In this document: positions 47,367 to 57,364 of the stretch, piece after piece
Position numbering within the stretch: the stretch's first letter is position 1
Layout of the letters: every line of letters starts with the position of its first letter
The notes under the pieces: model-generated
The model's database searches: none
Seen by the model: only the letters and a program-made list of their open reading frames with translations
Told to the model about the DNA's origin: nothing
NCBI GenBank assembly: GCA_004369085.1
Contig: ML210223.1
Location: forward strand, 62,001 to 126,000
Source of the DNA: Coprinopsis marcescibilis
Taxonomy: Eukaryota; Basidiomycota; Agaricomycetes; Agaricales; Psathyrellaceae
DNA: 64,000 bases
Reading direction: 5' to 3'
Translations under genes and position numbers: made by a program

Positions 47367-48016
47367 TACAGCGTAGTGTCTTGATCGAGGAATATGATAT
47401 CGGAGTGACTGGGACACTATATGAGCATGTGAAGAAGTTCGTTCATTGGCGCTCGGTGGTTGGGTGATCACCTTATCAGATCAGGAAGAGTGGTCACAAG
47501 TGTAACCAACCATGGGAAGAAGAACACGACAGAAATTCTCCGAAAGGAAGGTGAGATCAATGCGGCCTTGGAGAAATGAATTGGTACCCCTAACCGACAG
47601 GAACATCTCGAACGCCAAAAGATCCTGTGCAATAGTAAGCATCAATCCGTCACAAATTAGCGCTCAATGAGAAGATATAGATATTTAAGGTAGGGTCACA
47701 CAAGAGCAAGCTTACCCTGGTTCAAGCCCCGAACCCGAAGGTGTGACGCCTTCTATCCTTCGATGAACCATATGTTGGAGGAAGCCCAACAGTCTAGGTG
47801 TCGGGAGAAACGATCGTTTATAACTAGCTGGACCTAAACCGCTCCAGCGGACAGTTCGACTGGTAACGTCCCTTCTGATAAGCCAAAAAAGTACATTCAA
47901 TTTCAACCGGAGAGACGATAACTCCGTGACATGGGCACATGTATTCTCATAACCGAGTGGGGTAACTTTGCAAGTCAATCAGGAGACAGATGTTTTGGGA
48001 GGACTCCAACGTATCA
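47367..48016. other. intergenic
   Basis: This is the upstream region of the ZZ-finger gene and the 3' flank of ADE1. A minus-strand frame at 47712-47978 has no motif. Confidence 0.4.
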
Positions 48017-49108
48017 TCAAGCCTCTGAACCTGTGAGCAGCTCCACGGCTTCCGAGTATCGATCTCTCGTCCCTCTAACGATATCCTCATCAATGGTCCA
48101 CCCTTGGCCTTCTTTTCCCTCGGGTCCACTGTCGAGACCCTTCATGAACCCAGCGCTAACCAGCCAATCTCGGAGGTATTGCTTGTCGAAACTAGGCTGC
48201 GACTTCCCTTGGGTATATCCCGCGAGTGGCCAGTAGCGAGACGAATCGGGGGTCAGAACCTCGTCGATGAGGATCAACTGTTTCGAGCCATCCGGGGACG
48301 ATATGAGGCCGAACTCGAACTTAGTATCCGCAAGGATGACACCCCTTGAAAGCGCGTACTCGGCGGCTGTTGTGTAGAGCTTCAACGAGACCTGGGAAAT
48401 TCTCTCGTACAGCTCCTCTCCAATTAACTTTTCGGCTAGAGGTGAAAATAGGGTGTCAAGCAAGCCGTGACATCTACAACCGAAATAGACTTTACCTTGC
48501 TGTGGAGAGATGTTCTCGTCATGTGCACCCTGTTCCGCCTTGGTGGATGGTGTAAACAAAGGTTCCGGGAGCTTCTGACTTTCGACTAATCCTTCAGGCA
48601 ATGGAATCTTGTGAACTGTGCTGGATTTCTTGTACTCAGACCAGCCAGAACCTGACAAGGAATCAGCACACGTCAAAACAAAGAGCCTCATGGCAAACCT
48701 GTCAAGTATCCACGAACAATTGCCTCCAAGGGTACAACTTCGGCTTTCTTGACCAGCATTGCTCTGCCTTCCAGCTGATCCCGGTACTGGTGGACCTCTG
48801 TCGGCATCTCATCGATCTTGTCGGTCACGAAGTGGTTTGGAATGATATCAGCCAGCTTTTGAAACCAAAACAGCGATATCTTGGTCAAGAGTTTGCCTTT
48901 ATCCGGAATCGCCTGAAATTAAGGATAAGGCTCGCATTTCACAATCTGGACCTGGACGCACATTTTTCAAAATAACATCGTAGGCTGATATCCTGTCAGT
49001 TGCGACGAACAGCAGGTGATCTGGCGAGCTGGTGGCGTAAATATCGCGAACTTTTCCTTTGGAAATGAGCTTGAGGTTGGGTAGATTGGAGTCGATTAGG
49101 GCAGACAT
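48017..49108 (-). CDS. ADE1: SAICAR synthetase (phosphoribosylaminoimidazole-succinocarboxamide synthase)
   Basis: This enzyme makes SAICAR from CAIR, aspartate and ATP in purine synthesis, in the cytosol. The start is MSALIDSNLPNLKLISKGKVRDIY at 49106-49108. The nucleotide-binding SKGKVRDIY and TDRISAYDVIL are followed, after a GTGCGT...TTTCAG intron, by AIPDKGKLLTKISLFWF. Then come EVVPLEAIVRGYLT joined to GSGWSEYKK, LPEPLFTPSTKAEQGAHDENIS (family signature) and LADTKFEFGL, LIDEVLTPDSSRYWP. It ends at 48017-48019. All hallmark motifs are present and length is normal for fungal Ade1, about 300 residues. Confidence 0.95.
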
Positions 49109-49523
49109 GACGAAATGAATACAAGGCGGATTATGGGTAGATTCCGCTTCACTCGGAGGATGAACGGTGCCAGATTCCGTGGGACAATGCGGCTGATGCC
49201 GGCATGGATAGGCCCACCGATCGAACAGGGCGGCTAACACTCTCCTGTCGACTCACTACTACCACCAGCTTCCTCACGCTCACCATGTCCATGTTCAGCC
49301 AACTAAGTAACTCTCCAGGAGAAATGGTCAAAAGACTTTCACGGACGTTTCAAGGCCACCAACGATACTCTAGCTCCAGCTTAAAGGTTCCAAATCTGAA
49401 AGAAAGGAAGCTCATTGCCGAGGACACAGTGGAAGGCTGCCGTATTATTGGCAAGCCTCACTGAGTGTCGGTTCCGAGATTGATAGGACCAACGTGTATT
49501 CGTCTATGAACAGACTACTAACG
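49109..49523. promoter_or_regulatory. divergent promoter region of ADE1 and the PARG-like gene
   Basis: This is a 415-base interval between divergent starts. An open frame at 49204-49464 on the plus strand has no motif and is not accepted as a gene. Confidence 0.4.
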
Positions 49524-50590
49524 ATGTCGAGGACGGGGGGTGAAGAAGATAAAAGATCTAACTACCATGGACAGAAGGAAGGTCCTGATCATCACATGAT
49601 CTACGATAAGATCATGCTGAGATAAGATAAGATTTAAAGGCGTTGGTGCGTGAGCATGGCCATGCTTACACCATTGCTGTGACCAAAAGCATCGTCAAAG
49701 AGCACAGCTCGCAGGGGGCCACAAGGGACTCTGCGTTTATACCTGAGCAGCTCCCAGCGCTCGACCCAGCAAAATGCCCCAACGCACCGCAGAGCAATGT
49801 AGAAGTTGTCAACTCTGCCTCGTTCACTGCGGCAAGAAAGCTTATCAACCAGGTTCCTGACGCCAAAGGCAAAATGTCCGTCTTGAATCTAGCTAGCGAC
49901 GAGGATAGAGCCGGTGGCTGGATATACACTTTATCAAAAACTCAGGTGCTATCGTAAATATTCCACCTAGATACACCACTTATGATTAAATCACCCACAC
50001 AGGAAGAAGCCCTATGCTACTCGTCTACCTTATACGAGACACTCAAGTTGTCATATTATCCCTGGTCAAATGTAGGCCCAGGCTCCGTGGCCGGAGTATT
50101 CTCCCCAGGCGTCGTCATATTCAAGGACGACCTCGACCACGGCTGTCGTGATCTCGCCTCAGAGGAACGCGAGGTCGTCTCGGTGATAACTGTAGCCGCT
50201 CCACGCGGGCCCACGCTGACAAAAGACAGGCAATCTTTTCGTGTTCCTTCGGTGCTGGAGGATCTGCGTGGAAAGATTCGCCTCGTTTATCGTATGGCAG
50301 CCCACAACGGCCAGAGCTACATGATCTTGGGTAAGACTGTTACACCTGTCTTCGCCGAGATGAGACTGATCAGTTTCAATGATTAAGGTGCGATGGGATG
50401 TGGAGCATACAGATGCCCTTCACGGCTTGTTGCAGAACAGATGAAAGAGATACTCCTAGAACCAGAGTTCAAGGGCTGGTTCCATCGAGTGGTGTTCGCT
50501 GTATACAGTCACCCATCAACGTACGAGACAAACTTTGACGTCTTCTCCGAAGTTTTCAGGGACACTACTATCGGAGATTCTCCTGCCTAG
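49524..50590 (+). CDS. microbial-type poly(ADP-ribose) glycohydrolase-like protein
   Basis: This belongs to the microbial-type PARG family (TIGR02452/DUF2263), macrodomain-fold enzymes that cleave ADP-ribose chains. The catalytic stretch reads NLASDEDRAGGW...TQEEALCYSSTLY; the QEE with the catalytic glutamates is formed across an intron (CAG|GTGCTA...CACAG|GAAGAA). Next come SVAGVFSPGVVIFKDD, VSVITVAAPRGP, RLVYRMAAHNGQSYMILG and, after a small intron, AMGCGAYRCP, with stop at 50588-50590. The classical GGG-QEE motif is changed to AGGW. The homologous N-terminus (DLKALVREH...AVTKSIV) has no ATG in its own exon. I place the start at 49524 (MSRTG...), spliced by an intron ending at 49631. That first exon is less certain than the rest. 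Confidence 0.8.
49605..49631 (+). promoter_or_regulatory. cluster of three GATAAG motifs
   Basis: GATAAG occurs at 49605-49610, 49621-49626 and 49626-49631, inside the proposed first intron or leader of the PARG-like gene. GATAAG is the core site of fungal GATA factors (nitrogen, iron or light regulators). Function is inferred. Confidence 0.3.
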
Positions 50591-50665
50591 GCTCATAATT
50601 TCTGTTCAAAGACAGATAGCTGGAATTCGATATGAACGCATGTACTACGTACCCTCTTATGCTAT

Positions 50666-52362
50666 TTAGTGAGTTACAACTCCGTGATCACAAGCATGAT
50701 GGCTTCTCTCCTCGTAAGTCATTGAATCATGCAGGAGTGAAGCGACAGACGCCCTTCGTTCTCTCGGAATTCCAACAGGCAACTCCTTCGCATATGTCGC
50801 AATCGCATGCGCAGCGGCCTTTGTGTTATGCTCCCAAATAGGAACGCGCAGATTATCCACGGTGTCGCAGATGGCGTGGTAACAGACATCGTACGCAACA
50901 CCTGCTTCGCCTCCCCACCTAAGACGTGTTCGATCAGTTTATCACTTCCAAAACACAGTGCAAACTCACCATTCTGCACCTTCCACAGTCTTAACCCCCG
51001 AGGCGCCTGTGTTTACGCCACCAACCGGAATACCCACATTGAGAAACGCATCATAGTCACTGCTTCCGCTAAACGCTGCCTGCCCAGTCTTCAAACCCCT
51101 CTTCTCATACCAGTCCAAAAATACGTTTTCAATATGGTCGCTTCCAGCAGGCGCCGGAGATCCAGACGCACTACCATCCCCATCAAGCACAAAGTACCCC
51201 GAATTCGGCGATGCAAGCATGTCGAAGTTGAGGTACAGTGCAATCTTTTGACGCTGTTCGTCCGTGAGCCGTTCAACGTGGTATTCTGACCCGACTAGTC
51301 CAAATTCCTCTGCTGTCCACCAGCCAAAGCGAACTGCGTTTTTGAAGCGGTACCTGGGTAGGTTGAGAGCGACCTCCAGGATCGAAATCGTGCCAGAGCC
51401 ATCATCGTTTATGCCCTGTTCGTCCAGATATTCAGAAAATCAAAGTGCCACATAAACGAGAGAAAGTACAACTTACCGGTCCCGCAGGGACGGAGTCAGA
51501 ATGGGCACCGGCAAAGATAATATTACCCTTGTCACCTTGCTTGGTAGTCGCAATTACATTGCTCGAATATCTTTCCTCCGAAAATGTTGTGGCGTGGATC
51601 TTGCCCACAACCTCCTGTCCCTCTGCCAACGCAGCCATCAACGCCTTGCCTTCCAATCCGGAGATACCACCAACTGGCACATATGGACCTTCAGGTCTAC
51701 TGGGTTGCGCCAAAGTACCACCACTTCCAAAGCCTTCGTTGACATTGTTGTAAAGAATGGCTCCGGCCGCACCAGCTGCACCAGCGTAGGCAACCTTCAA
51801 CCCAAACTCGCACTCTCCACGCAAGATCAGCGCAACGTTTCCTGCTACTTCTTGAGGGAAGTCCTCCTGTACCTCACTTCAACAACCAATAATATTCTAT
51901 AGGCTTCAGAAATGAACTTACCAGTGTACATCCAACGTTATTGACCTTCACAAGCGGAGCCTCGATGTCACCACCGGGCCCATACGTAAACGGAGCAGTG
52001 GAGTACGTCTTCGCCTCTGTGGAGAACGATACATTGCTCTCCGAGTACGGCCACACAAATGTCTCGAGGTGGGTGTCATAAAACCCAGTCGCATCCAACA
52101 GCTCCTTGATATACGCAACAGTCGCATTATGGCCTTTCGATCCAAACGCTCGGTTGTTGTTGCTAAGCTTCGAGAACTCCAGCAGCTTCTCCGCGTGTCC
52201 GAGCAACTTGTTCTTGCTGATGGAGGCTTGTAGGCGTTCAGAGTCGACCAGGGGCCGGAGAGGCCTCACACCAGCCGCTTCAATATCCACAATGTCAACA
52301 TCGGGGTCGGCGAATGCGGGGAATGACAAGGCCAAGGCAATAAGTGGTAACAAAACCTTCAT
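50666..52362 (-). CDS. secreted M28-family aminopeptidase with PA domain
   Basis: This is a zinc metallopeptidase of the M28 aminopeptidase Y type. The start is the ATG at 52360-52362. A signal peptide (MKVLLPLIALALSFPAFA) and propeptide precede a protease-associated insert (GNVALILRGECEFGLKVAYAGAAGAAG...VPVGGISGLEG). The two-zinc site is complete: GAHSDSV, INDDGSG, AEEFG, NFDM and CYHAICD. Introns include CCG|GTAAGT...GAACAG before GINDDG and a GTGAGT intron before WGGEAGVAYD. The enzyme should release N-terminal amino acids outside the cell or in the vacuole. The last about 35 residues are basic and unlike the family, so the 3' end may be mis-set. The stop used is at 50666-50668. Confidence 0.9.
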
Positions 52363-52685
52363 TGCGGGAAGGTACAAAAGCTCGGAAGAACCTCAGTACC
52401 CCCGTGCAATTTATATACACTCTATGCATAAAAAGCTGTGTAGGGCGTTAGATGGGTCAAAGAAGAAGCGCTTCTAGATAGTAGACGCACGAGGGGCTGG
52501 GATGGCCACTATGTCGCTGCTGCAAGCGTCCGCGCCGGTATCAGGAAGTATGATGCTGTTGACCCTGTTTAGTGAGGTCTGGCCCTTCTCTTTATATTCT
52601 GTTACTGAAAGATGGGCGAGCAAGCGAGGCTGAAAGATATGTGACATGTTACTAAGCTCATTGCACCATTCGAAGACTCGGTGGA
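52363..52685. other. intergenic
   Basis: This is the short upstream region of the aminopeptidase gene and the flank of the next coding-like segment. Nothing was recognised. Confidence 0.35.
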
Positions 52686-53090
52686 TCAAGCCCAAGGCTC
52701 ACAGGCGTAAGCAGTGGCGTCGAAGAAGTTGCCGATCGCCATCGCCATACCGCGTGGTACGGCCAGAAAAAGGCATTGCAAAACAAAGTCTATGAAATGC
52801 GGATCTGGGGTCAGCGAATTGTACGTTTGAGAATTTACAATAATGAACAGATTCAAATTTAGAGGAAATGGTCTGGATTTCAGAGCGTTCAATAGCTACT
52901 GCGACAAAAGACACAAGTCAAGAGAAATAGGGAGGATAATCATACTGTAAGTTATACAGACCCATTAAAGAAGGTATGATATAAATTTTTGCATATGGAA
53001 GGAAAAGGCTCGCCATATTTTCATTGTTCACACGGGAACGCAGCTCAATCACAAAGGGCACGGCCCAGGTAAGCAGTCGGAAATCTGTTG
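52686..53090 (-). pseudogene. coding-like segment, possible 3' exons or gene remnant
   Basis: One minus-strand frame gives a protein-like stretch, FRLLTWAVPFVIELRSRV then ENMASLFLPYAKIYIIPSLM, interrupted by TGA. It resumes in the same frame with VAIERSEIQTISSKFESVHY and ADPRSAFHRLCFAMPF. A 63-base GT-AG intron (GTCTGT...GTCGCAG) would remove the stop. A second frame gives PHFIDFVLQCLFLAVPRGMAMAIGNFF. The upstream boundary is a good acceptor (TGCAACAG) preceded by GTAAGA just past the stop of the neighbouring gene, so this may be its 3' part after an in-frame TAA. I do not recognise the family. Confidence 0.35.
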
Positions 53091-53149
53091 CACAAGCAAG
53101 CGTCAGTCTCGACCAACACGCGGTTGTATTATAGCCTCTTACCAGTGCA

Positions 53150-53859
53150 TTAGAAAGACGTATTGGTCAGAAAATGAATTATATGTCTTAAAATCCCTGG
53201 GTGCTGTGGGATGGGATCTAGGCGATATCTAGGCGAATATCCTTTAAACGTTTGACGAGCTTCACTTGGGAGTTCTCGTCGAATTTCTTCGACTTCCGGC
53301 ACCTCCGTCATTGGAGATTCGACCGAGTCGTCGTCGTTGCATTCCTCCCAAGGATCATGTAGGTCTAGAGCGTCAACGGAGGAATCCTTTGGATTGAAAT
53401 CCTTCCACATGTCGCTTCCCAAGAGATTGCCTTCCCTCACTCCGATAAATGGGGGCGGTATGAAAAGCGACGTCGGTTTCACTGGGGGCTCAGACGTGGA
53501 GCCTGACTGAGTGGAGACCCATGCTGTCGTAGGATGAGAGGATTGCGGTGTATCTTCGAGTTGCGCCGACTGCAATGGTCTTTCATCTTCGTGTGATCCA
53601 GGCTCTGAACCCCGGCCGAGGGCGCCGTCTATCGCAGACGACACCAACTGCTGTATTGCCCTAAACCTCTCGTTCAACTCTGCTACCATTCCGGGGTTCT
53701 AGTGATATGTTAGAACGTAATGGCCGACGAAATATATGGATGAACTCCCACATCTGCGTGCTTTTGAATGTCAGAAGACATGGCCTTCAGTGCTCGCCAC
53801 TCGTGATGACTGAGGCATACTCCATCCTGTTCCTCCTGTGTCATGCTGGTCGTGTCCAT
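53150..53859 (-). CDS. hypothetical acidic protein
   Basis: I do not recognise it. Exon 1 starts at 53857-53859 (MDTTSMTQEEQDGVCLSHHEW) and ends KHAD. A GTGGGA...CACTAG intron joins it to the long exon beginning NPGMVAELNERFRAIQQLV. The product has about 215 residues. It is Ser/Pro-rich in the middle, with acidic stretches (ECNDDDSVESPMTEVPEVEE), and ends HIIHFLTNTSF at a TAA. No membrane segment or catalytic motif is visible. The frame continues past the TAA into the segment at 52686-53090, so the real C-terminus may be longer if an unrecognised splice skips the stop. Confidence 0.55.
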
Positions 53860-54526
53860 CGTAAACTTTGAATATTAGGGCTTGAAGTGGTGGCGGTCCG
53901 TGGTCAACACGTCCAGTCGGTCACCATCGGTGGCGCACGGGCTTTATAGGTCAAAAGAAATCCAATTAGCGTGATTACGCGAAGCCTCATTGTAGTAGAA
54001 TGGAAGGGAAACAAAGGGCCTCCTGCAAGCCTGCCGCCTCGTAGTGTGCGCGTGAAAATAGTCTCACGCACTGCAATCATCATGACGCGTGCGGCGTGAG
54101 GGTCAGAGGCCTTCTCTTTGTTCCTCCGCTTTTAAAATATCTTTACTGCTACGCTGGGCAACGTATCAGTTTATTCTGACCTCTCTGGAATATCACCGCC
54201 ATACACGTCAATTTTATGGGCTGCCATAGTAATCTTGCCAACTCGCGCAAAGAGACTAATTGTTCACAATGTTTCGACAGGCAAACTGACAGCTCGTGTT
54301 ACGGTGGCTATCAATGATTATCGACGCCACGTCGCGACCAAGACAAAAGATAGTGGCACTTAAAAGCCATGTACATCCCACAAGCGCAAGGGTTTCAGGT
54401 TTCAAGCACCCCTCAAGGCCATCCACAACGCAGATTTCGCCGGAAATCTCAGTCGCGTCCCTTTCATTGGTCTGTACCAATTTACCTTTCCATTAAATAT
54501 TACTGACCGGTTCTTGAAGATATTGA
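53860..54526. other. divergent intergenic region
   Basis: This is upstream DNA shared by two divergent hypothetical genes. An open frame at 54256-54480 (minus) lacks support. No clear motif. Confidence 0.4.
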
Positions 54527-55535
54527 ATGATTACGTCACAAAAACAGACTGTACGGCAGCTCAATGCCACCGCTGATGTCCTTTTAGACGGTGAGGGAGC
54601 TTTCCGCGTTCATTAGGGCTTGAAGATGAAGCTCAACTTCCGTCAGGGCTTTCTGATTTGGATGGGGACACGAGGGACGTCCTTGACGATAGCAGCTCAA
54701 TTGGTAGCACAGTCGACTTGGAGTCTGACGTTGAGTCCGAGTCTGAAGAACAGTTCATTACAGTCGGGCCAGCGACACTGGTCACCCAATTTGGTATGAA
54801 TATATTCCGACATCTGCAATCTGTGAACCACTCACCATTTATCCAGGTCAACCGAGAGACAAGAAACCAGATCGCTCTGAATGTAATGCTCCCCCAACAA
54901 CCCCCATCCATAGCAACAATTCGAAGATTCCTGGCATTACGCCACAATTTCCTTGCCATTTTACTCCAGCTTCGACGAGCAGTGTCCTTCGTTTTCTTCC
55001 CAAAACATTAGTTCCCCGGGATCCTTTCCAGTCGAAGCCAAACCTAGCTCCCCACCCCAAGCGGAGGACTGGCAGAAAATCCAACTTGGCAGAGACCAAC
55101 ACCTCAGGTGAAAAGGCACCCCGGCCCCCGACATCTGCACTGATTTGGATTCAAATCGCCGCATCCGCAATCCTTGTCATCCTCGGTGGTCAGATCCCAT
55201 ATTCAGTTTACGTGGCATGCCAAGCTCGGCAATACTGGTGGTATATGGTGCTGTCCCATCCCAGCTTGCGTGTTATCTACCGAGAGATTCGACTGAACTG
55301 GAACGCCGCAAGCATCTCGCTCGCTTCTTCAAAGTGGCAATACTACCAGGTGCTCGAAAAGAGCATCATTCCGCTGGTCGGCCCTGCCACTGTTCTCGGA
55401 CTGAGTGGCATCATATACTGCGACCTGCGACCTGGCTCGCACCGTTCGGTATTGGCCCTCACTGCTCTGATCTTCGCCTTGGTGGCTTGGACGGACTTTG
55501 GCGGGAAGGCCATGATCTGGTTCGTCCAGCTTTGA
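54527..55535 (+). CDS. hypothetical protein with C-terminal membrane segments
   Basis: Three exons, 54527-54590, 54647-54793 and 54847-55535, keep frame and give about 299 residues. The N-terminal half is polar and acidic (DVESESEEQFITVGP). The middle is Pro/Lys-rich (KPDRSECNAPPTTP, APHPKRRTGRKSN). The C-terminal half has at least three hydrophobic segments: ALIWIQIAASAILVILGGQIPYSVYVA, SIIPLVGPATVLGLSGIIY, and SVLALTALIFALVAWTDFGGKAMIWFV. Choosing the GTATGA...ATCCAG intron (54794-54846) is what unites the acidic and membrane parts; without it the frame stops at 55011. I do not recognise the family. Confidence 0.65.
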
Positions 55536-55836
55536 CGAGGATTTTGCCGCTTTCTCGAGGCTGGCGCTCGGGAATGCTTTACCTTTCGTTTATGATTGTT
55601 GTGCCAACTATCAGTCGCTCTCATTCTCTCATTCGCGTGTATTGGCCACCCTATTTTTCTTATGTATATACTACCCTATGTATTAATGACAGAGTTTTCA
55701 AATTTAACTATGTAACGCGCATCCTATTCGCGCAGGTCTGCCTTAACAGTGCTAGTCCAAAAGATACGTATTGAGTCCAATAGAGAGATTGGCCTTGGCG
55801 TACGTCGTATGTCTGGGATGCGATCGACTTGGTCTG

Positions 55837-55843
55837 TGCGCAC
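55837..55843 (+). promoter_or_regulatory. MRE-like element of metallothionein 3
   Basis: TGCGCAC fits the TGCRCNC core and lies 23 bases upstream of the TATA box at 55866-55872. The longer blocks shared by copies 1 and 2 are not visible here. Confidence 0.45.
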
Positions 55844-55865
55844 CACATAGAAGAATGGAGACAGG

Positions 55866-55872
55866 TATATAA
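55866..55872 (+). promoter_or_regulatory. TATA box of metallothionein 3
   Basis: TATATAA about 95 bases before the ATG, matching the spacing in the other two metallothionein genes. Confidence 0.6.
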
Positions 55873-55964
55873 TGAAGCAGGGTCTCACAATAAGCCTGTA
55901 ACGCATCTTGAACTTCAACATCGACTCTCAACGCTTAACTTTGATTCACACCTATTAATCTACA

Positions 55965-56352
55965 ATGGTCCGTCGCCGTCTGTGTTACATTCTGCTCTAA
56001 CCATGAGACCCTTAGATCACGAACTACAATATTCCTGTCGATTCCCACCACTGCCAATGTGGTGATCAGTCCGCCTGCAAGTGTAACCCGTAGGTTTCGC
56101 TGTCATGTTCTGGGATTTCAAGGTTTAACAATGATGGTCCGATTGTCAGTTGTATGTGCGGCCCCGACCCTGGCAAGGCGCAGGCGGCGTCCGAGTCGGG
56201 TACGACAACCACGACTAGCAGCAGTGGTTGCGGTTCAAGCACTTGCACCTGCACCGAGTGAGCTACTACCTAACCGATTATCTGAAATGATTTCTAATAT
56301 CATGTTTACACTTCACAGTTGCAAGTGCAAGCCTGGAGAGTGCAAGTGTTAA
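55965..56352 (+). CDS. metallothionein-like protein 3
   Basis: Four exons: 55965-55967 (only the ATG), 56016-56089, 56150-56257 and 56319-56352. The product has about 72 residues: an N-terminus ITNYNIPVDSHH, then CQCGDQSACKCNPCMCGP, a Thr/Ser-rich spacer, and CGSSTCTCTDCKCKPGECKC. The C-terminal block is nearly the same as in copies 1 and 2, with the same final intron after CTCT(D). The N-terminal block differs and carries two histidines next to the first cysteine, which could be extra metal ligands. It should bind metal ions in the cytosol. Reading without splicing hides the gene completely. Confidence 0.82.
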
Positions 56353-56600
56353 TTTAAGCATCTTCAAAGTGTTATCAAAAGACGTGGTGTGGGCGAGAAA
56401 TCTTTTAGCATAACTAGTGTACTCACTTTAGTCCATGTATTTTTTTCGAAATTTCGTTGTAATTATCATCGTTGATGTCATTGTTCGAGATGCGAGTGGA
56501 GCTTTGTGGTTTGACTGGACTCCTTTCGGAGGTTATGTCTACGTCTGATACAGACACACATTTATCTCTTGACTCAAACCACAACCCTTTAACCTTTTCC

Positions 56601-57364
56601 ATGAGAAATCAAGCAACCAGTAGGTGCGTACCTGTTGAGCTCTGCTAGCCTCAATAATATTTAACATTTGAACACTACAGGAAAGAACGCACCATGCCTT
56701 GGCCAAACAAGATAGCGAGACAGTTCCAAATTATCCCGGAGCAAGCTTCAGAACAGGAGCTGCACGGCCCATTCAACAAGCTGCTCAACCATCTGTTCCC
56801 GCCCGATTCAGAGTACACAGTTGTCCCTCGATCCAGCTTCGCCATCACAGCCAAGAATCGAGAACCCAATCCTGACACAGGCAAACCACCCGAACTCGGA
56901 TTCATGTTGTTCGAAGTGCAGTACGAGAACCTTCCGGTTCTCATTGTGCTGTTAACAGCCCCAATTGTCGTCGATTCTCCTCTTGCAAGAGAGATGGCGG
57001 ATGCGCAGATGAGGAGCCAGTTGGTCTCTTCTTCCGGCGAGTACTGTCAATCGTCATTTTACAAGCTGCAGCTGACGTCACGTCCTCTCCAGAGCTATGT
57101 CCCCTTGGGACGTTACGCGGTATCAGCGCGTTTGGGACCAAGCTCTGCTATTTCTCGTGCGATACGAACGCCTCGAAGCCAGAGATTTATCCGTCCGTGA
57201 TCTTGCGAGAGTTGGCGAACGGCTTGGAAGACTTAGCACCGAGAGATAGGTGGTCGTCCGATTTACTGGACAGAGAAGGAGCGGCCCAGCTGCGGGAAGT
57301 TGTGGAGAATATTAAGGCCGAGTGTGACGCTGAGAGCCGCGACAGTGCAGCAGAAATCAATTAG
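56601..57364 (+). CDS. conserved hypothetical protein
   Basis: A first exon (56601-56623, MRNQATSR) joins 56681 onward (KERTMPWPNKIARQFQIIPE). The second exon encodes FNKLLNHLFPPDSEYTVVPRS and an Ile/Val-rich strand (FMLFEVQYENLPVLIVLLTAPI), then ADAQMRSQL. An intron near 57020-57092, with exact ends unsure, changes frame into CPLGTLRGISAFGTKLCYFSCD, EIYPSVILRELANGLEDLAP and RWSSDLL, with stop at 57362-57364. The pattern ADxQMR then CPLxTLxGISAFGTKL occurs in many fungal hypothetical proteins, as I recall, with no known function. The fold may be nuclease-like, but that is only a guess. Confidence 0.65.

Larger units (their letters stand above)
55536..55964. other. promoter region of metallothionein 3
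   Basis: This is the 3' flank of the membrane-protein gene and the promoter of metallothionein 3. An MRE-like core and TATA box are listed separately. Confidence 0.45.

Noticed and set aside
47711..47740. tRNA B-box-like GGTTCAAGCCC
   Set aside because: No matching A box, and neither the T-arm nor the acceptor stem pairs.
49643..49957. Start of the PARG-like gene at 49643
   Set aside because: The codon there is TTG, not ATG, and family-like residues extend upstream of it.
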